NCBI GenBank assembly: GCA_905214225.1
Contig: CAJMLL010000053.1
Coordinates: 1 to 14,818, forward strand
Origin: an uncultured bacterium
Lineage (GTDB): Bacteria; Bacillota; Clostridia; Peptostreptococcales; Anaerovoracaceae
DNA: 14,818 nt
Direction of reading: 5' to 3'
Part shown: in pieces, positions 12,792 to 14,818 of the stretch
How the letters are laid out: each line of letters begins with the position of its first letter
How positions within the stretch are numbered: position 1 is the first letter of the stretch
Program-made: the position numbers and the translations under genes
Notes under the pieces: model-generated
What the model was told of the DNA's origin: nothing
What the model saw: only the letters and a program-made list of their open reading frames with translations
The model's database searches: none

Positions 12792-13772
12792 ATGAACAGG
12801 GAAGTTGAAGAGGGATTTATAAGAAATACTGCCAGGAAAGTTTACCAGGAACTGTCGCAGAAGCAAAAGGACTATATCTTCTGGCATCCAAGTACCATTG
12901 ATCATATGTTTGGATTTGGGATGGTCATTCGGAACAAGTATATTTATGATGCTCACGTGAGATGCGAAGCGGATCATGTTTCGTCAATGATTGTAGCCAG
13001 ACTTGCTTCGATGATCATCCCGAATTATGATATCAGCATAAGGTATTATTACTATGTGTACGAAAATTGGAATTTCGGTCTGTTGAGAAGGCTGTATTAT
13101 CTGATCACTGGTGAACTGCCGGACGACATCATAGATGAATATGTGACTACAGATGAATCTGAGGAGTTTCAGGCTTCACTCCAGGCGGTAGATGCTGTAA
13201 AAAATGCTGTTCTGAATGAAAAACGGTTTGAACAGTTATGTAATAAATATCAAATCGGTGTTCAGCAAAAAGAGACTTACAAGCAATATGTGGATGAAAC
13301 AAATAACAAATATCAATTTGTTATTCCGTATGATCTGATCGTATTGGGAAGTGACATTCCTGAAATGAAAGTCAGAAAGAAGTACCTTAATATGCTTCAG
13401 GCTGTGATGAAATATTATCCAGAGTTTTCTTTGGAGGCACCAGCTTTTCTTTTCCACAGGAAAGATGCTGTAATAAAAGCGGTAAGTGCTTTAGGGACAT
13501 CACTTCAGAGGTTTCCTGCATTTAATGATGATCCGGACGTTATATTCGCTGCATTATCGGAGAATGGAGACGCAATCGAATATATCAACGAAGAACTTCG
13601 CTATGAACCGGAATGCCTTCAGATGGCGCTTGGCAATATGCGCGGACATGCCCTGGGTATGCCATGCATGAAATATTATCGGGATATTGAGACATATGTA
13701 AAGATTGCTCTTAAGGCGGATGGAAGTAATATTCAATATGCTTCAGAACGTTTGGCATGGTACTATGCGTGA
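12792..13772 (+). CDS. DUF6794/DUF4116-like protein
   Basis: A 326-residue cytosolic protein in two parts. The N-terminal part (about 12-118; YQELSQKQKDYIFWHPSTID, HMFGFGMVIRNKYI, FGLLRRLYYLITGELPDDII) resembles the DUF6794 family of Clostridia. The C-terminal part (about 222-326) has helical repeats of the DUF4116 kind: KDAVIKAVSALGTSLQRFPA, PDVIFAALSENGDAIEYINE, ECLQMALGN and YVKIALKADGSNIQYASERL. Neither domain has a known function; both assignments are from memory of the family patterns. GGAG stands 9 nt before the ATG. It follows the 103-residue gene by 18 bases. Its codons look more AT-rich than those of eno, which may mean later acquisition. The C-terminus ends cleanly after the last repeat. 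Confidence 0.8.
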   Translation: MNREVEEGFIRNTARKVYQELSQKQKDYIFWHPSTIDHMFGFGMVIRNKYIYDAHVRCEADHVSSMIVARLASMIIPNYDISIRYYYYVYENWNFGLLRRLYYLITGELPDDIIDEYVTTDESEEFQASLQAVDAVKNAVLNEKRFEQLCNKYQIGVQQKETYKQYVDETNNKYQFVIPYDLIVLGSDIPEMKVRKKYLNMLQAVMKYYPEFSLEAPAFLFHRKDAVIKAVSALGTSLQRFPAFNDDPDVIFAALSENGDAIEYINEELRYEPECLQMALGNMRGHALGMPCMKYYRDIETYVKIALKADGSNIQYASERLAWYYA

Positions 13773-13775
13773 TAT

Positions 13776-13789
13776 GATAAAATTTTATC
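13776..13789. repeat. Perfect 14-bp AT-rich palindrome
   Basis: GATAAAATTTTATC is fully self-complementary and lies 3 bases after the stop of the DUF6794/DUF4116-like gene. It could be a protein site or part of transcription ending; nothing decides this. Confidence 0.4.
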
Positions 13790-13880
13790 GTCGTGATTCA
13801 GATGAAAATTTTGTAAAGGTCCGTTCATACAGTTGAATCTCAAAAAAGGAAAAATGGAAAGCCACATATCTAGAAATATC

Positions 13881-13917
13881 TGCAGACACGCAGGAACGAG
13901 GTTCCCGTGTGCCTGCA
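13881..13917. terminator. Strong 15-bp hairpin between convergent genes
   Basis: Three stacked perfect 5-bp arms, TGCAG/CTGCA, ACACG/CGTGT and GGAAC/GTTCC, have small one-sided bulges (CA on the left, GC on the right) and a GAG loop. It sits between the ends of the plus-strand DUF gene and the minus-strand MGMT gene. No good T-run follows on either side, so it is a likely transcript 3' end or stabiliser, less surely a classical terminator. Confidence 0.5.
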
Positions 13918-13929
13918 TGTTCTCCAGTA

Positions 13930-14448
13930 TTATTTTGGCATCGTAAGTTTAGAAATGTCAACTCTTTCCAGTTCCAGCAGGGCCATTTTCCTATCGATTC
14001 CGCCTGCGTAGCCAGTCAGGCTGCCGTCTGCACCGATGACGCGGTGACAGGGAACGATGATGCCAATCGGATTGTGTCCGACTGCGCCGCCGACTGCCTG
14101 CGCGGACATTCTTTCAAGGTCGCGGCGCCTGGCCATTTCTTTAGCTATTTCACTATATGTCATGGTCTGGCCGTAGGGGATGGTCAGGAGAATATCCCAG
14201 ACTTCCCTGCGGAATGGGGTCCCGTGAAGAGAGAGGGACGGCATAAATCCCGGGTCTTTTCCACTGAAGTAAATGTCAAGCCACTTCAGGGTGTTGTGAA
14301 AAATCGAAAGTTCCTCTTCGTCTGACTCTTCCGATAATGTTGAGCCGAAGTATTTCTGCCGGTCGAACCAGAGACCAGTCAGATTTTCTCCATCGCTTGC
14401 AAGGGTGATTCCGCCGAGCGGGGAATCGTAGTGGTATGTAAAGTCCAT
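13930..14448 (-). CDS. ogt: Methylated-DNA--protein-cysteine methyltransferase (MGMT)
   Basis: A 172-residue suicide repair protein that takes the methyl group from O6-methylguanine onto its active cysteine. The active site is C134 in GIIVPCHRVIGADGSLTGYAGG. The N-terminal ribonuclease-H-like part begins YHYDSPLGGITLASDGENLTGLWF; the helix-turn-helix carries PYGQTMTYSEIA. In the recognition helix, SAQAVGGAVGHNP has Gln117 where human MGMT has the base-flipping Arg128; I recall this Gln in other Firmicutes homologues. There is no Ada-type N-terminal domain. AAGGAG lies 8 nt before the ATG. It is monocistronic with its own promoter. With tag elsewhere in the window it gives the cell two separate alkylation repair routes. 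The symbol is by family; a name such as mgt or adaB is equally possible. Confidence 0.96.
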   Translation of the reverse strand: MDFTYHYDSPLGGITLASDGENLTGLWFDRQKYFGSTLSEESDEEELSIFHNTLKWLDIYFSGKDPGFMPSLSLHGTPFRREVWDILLTIPYGQTMTYSEIAKEMARRRDLERMSAQAVGGAVGHNPIGIIVPCHRVIGADGSLTGYAGGIDRKMALLELERVDISKLTMPK

Positions 14449-14493
14449 ATCTGCTGCTCCTTTTACGGGTGAACGTCAGTTCTTGCTATTTTC

Positions 14494-14522
14494 AGTATAT
14501 CGTTTTCTGAAGGTGCAGGCAA
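14494..14522 (-). promoter_or_regulatory. Promoter of the MGMT gene
   Basis: Minus-strand TTGCCT (14522-14517), a 17-nt spacer and TATACT (14499-14494), giving a leader of about 40 nt. Confidence 0.65.
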
Positions 14523-14712
14523 GCAGAAAGGATGGATTTTCCTGCCCGGAGCGGCCAGCACTGTAAGACGTCATTTCGTGCAGCCGAAGGTCTTCCGTTT
14601 CACAATCTGCTGTGGTCTGCAGTATTTCATCGTGGGTATCTGATAAACTGGGTAATTAATGACAGCACGGCAGTTTACACATTTTACTTGCGGATATTGA
14701 ACTTGTCATATG
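14523..14712. other. Intergenic stretch with nothing recognised
   Basis: No gene, RNA or strong hairpin is seen here. The open frame at 14532-14741 has no ribosome binding site and no recognisable motif. Confidence 0.5.
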
Positions 14713-14818
14713 ATGGAAGTTCGGACCGCTTCATCAGATGACATCAAGTTTCCCGGGTACCTGCCCGACGCTTCTGAACTGCTCCCCGTCAAGAGGACAG
14801 TGAAAAAACATAATATTT
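14713..14818 (+). CDS. Possible 5' end of a gene running off the window
   Basis: From ATG 14713 the frame stays open for 35 codons to the edge and reads as plausible protein (…SSDDIKFPGYLPDASELLPV… then KRTVKKHNI). There is no clear ribosome binding site. It contains the right copy of the 75-bp repeat. The left copy has a stop in the same frame. I do not recognise the product; a transposase or other multi-copy gene is one guess, non-coding repeat the other. Confidence 0.3.
   Translation, partial: MEVRTASSDDIKFPGYLPDASELLPVKRTVKKHNI
14734..14808 (+). repeat. 75-bp diverged inverted repeat, right copy
   Basis: Reverse complement of 20-94 at about 79% identity with no gaps. Both copies point outward and each lies within about 20 bases of a window edge. 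The pairing segments TCAGA/TCTGA are kept, and the inner stem changes from G-U to G-C between copies. Confidence 0.7.

Overview
The window looks like chromosomal DNA of a low-to-mid GC Gram-positive anaerobe of the class Clostridia, most likely Lachnospiraceae or a close relative. This rests on AGGAGG-type ribosome binding sites before most genes, sigma-A-like promoters, and the mix of families: a DUF2798 membrane protein, a DUF6794/DUF4116-like protein, a secreted CAP protein, and EAL/PAS/GGDEF proteins. No 16S rRNA or other marker fixes the species. No rRNA, tRNA, CRISPR array or prophage was seen.

Layout. At 1-155 there is one copy of a 75-bp diverged repeat and a bidirectional terminator. 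About 170-1525 holds two different IS200-like insertion sequences placed head to head. Each has one Y1 (HUH) transposase and a leader that can hide its ribosome binding site; the second transposase seems to start at an AUU codon. Next comes a DUF2798 membrane protein (minus) with a promoter and a terminator-like hairpin over its ribosome binding site. A mostly non-coding stretch (2177-2622) leads to tag (3-methyladenine DNA glycosylase I), a 58-residue membrane protein and a probably frameshifted small gene, which meets a minus-strand SAM methyltransferase tail to tail.

The centre (4425-8192) is a cyclic di-GMP block. An EAL-PAS-PAS-GGEEV protein that seems to have lost an N-terminal GGDEF domain is followed by a PAS-GAF-GGDEF protein, each with its own promoter. 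A flavodoxin-like FMN oxidoreductase, an unrecognised multi-pass membrane protein and a secreted FN3-CAP protein (minus) follow. The CAP gene is divergent from eno (enolase), with abutting -35 boxes.

Between eno and the next genes is a compact unit with an extended -10 box, about 150 nt of foldable sequence and an intrinsic terminator: a candidate undescribed small RNA. A two-gene unit of unknown function follows (103 residues, then a 326-residue DUF6794/DUF4116-like protein), then an O6-methylguanine-DNA methyltransferase (minus). The right edge carries the second copy of the 75-bp repeat, inverted relative to the first.

Themes: alkylation repair appears twice (tag and the MGMT gene) but not as one operon; c-di-GMP synthesis and breakdown are side by side; the left end is a site of IS accumulation. 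The best candidates for something new are the small RNA at 12221-12370, the terminal inverted repeat pair, the AUU start of the second transposase and the hairpin leader of the DUF2798 gene.
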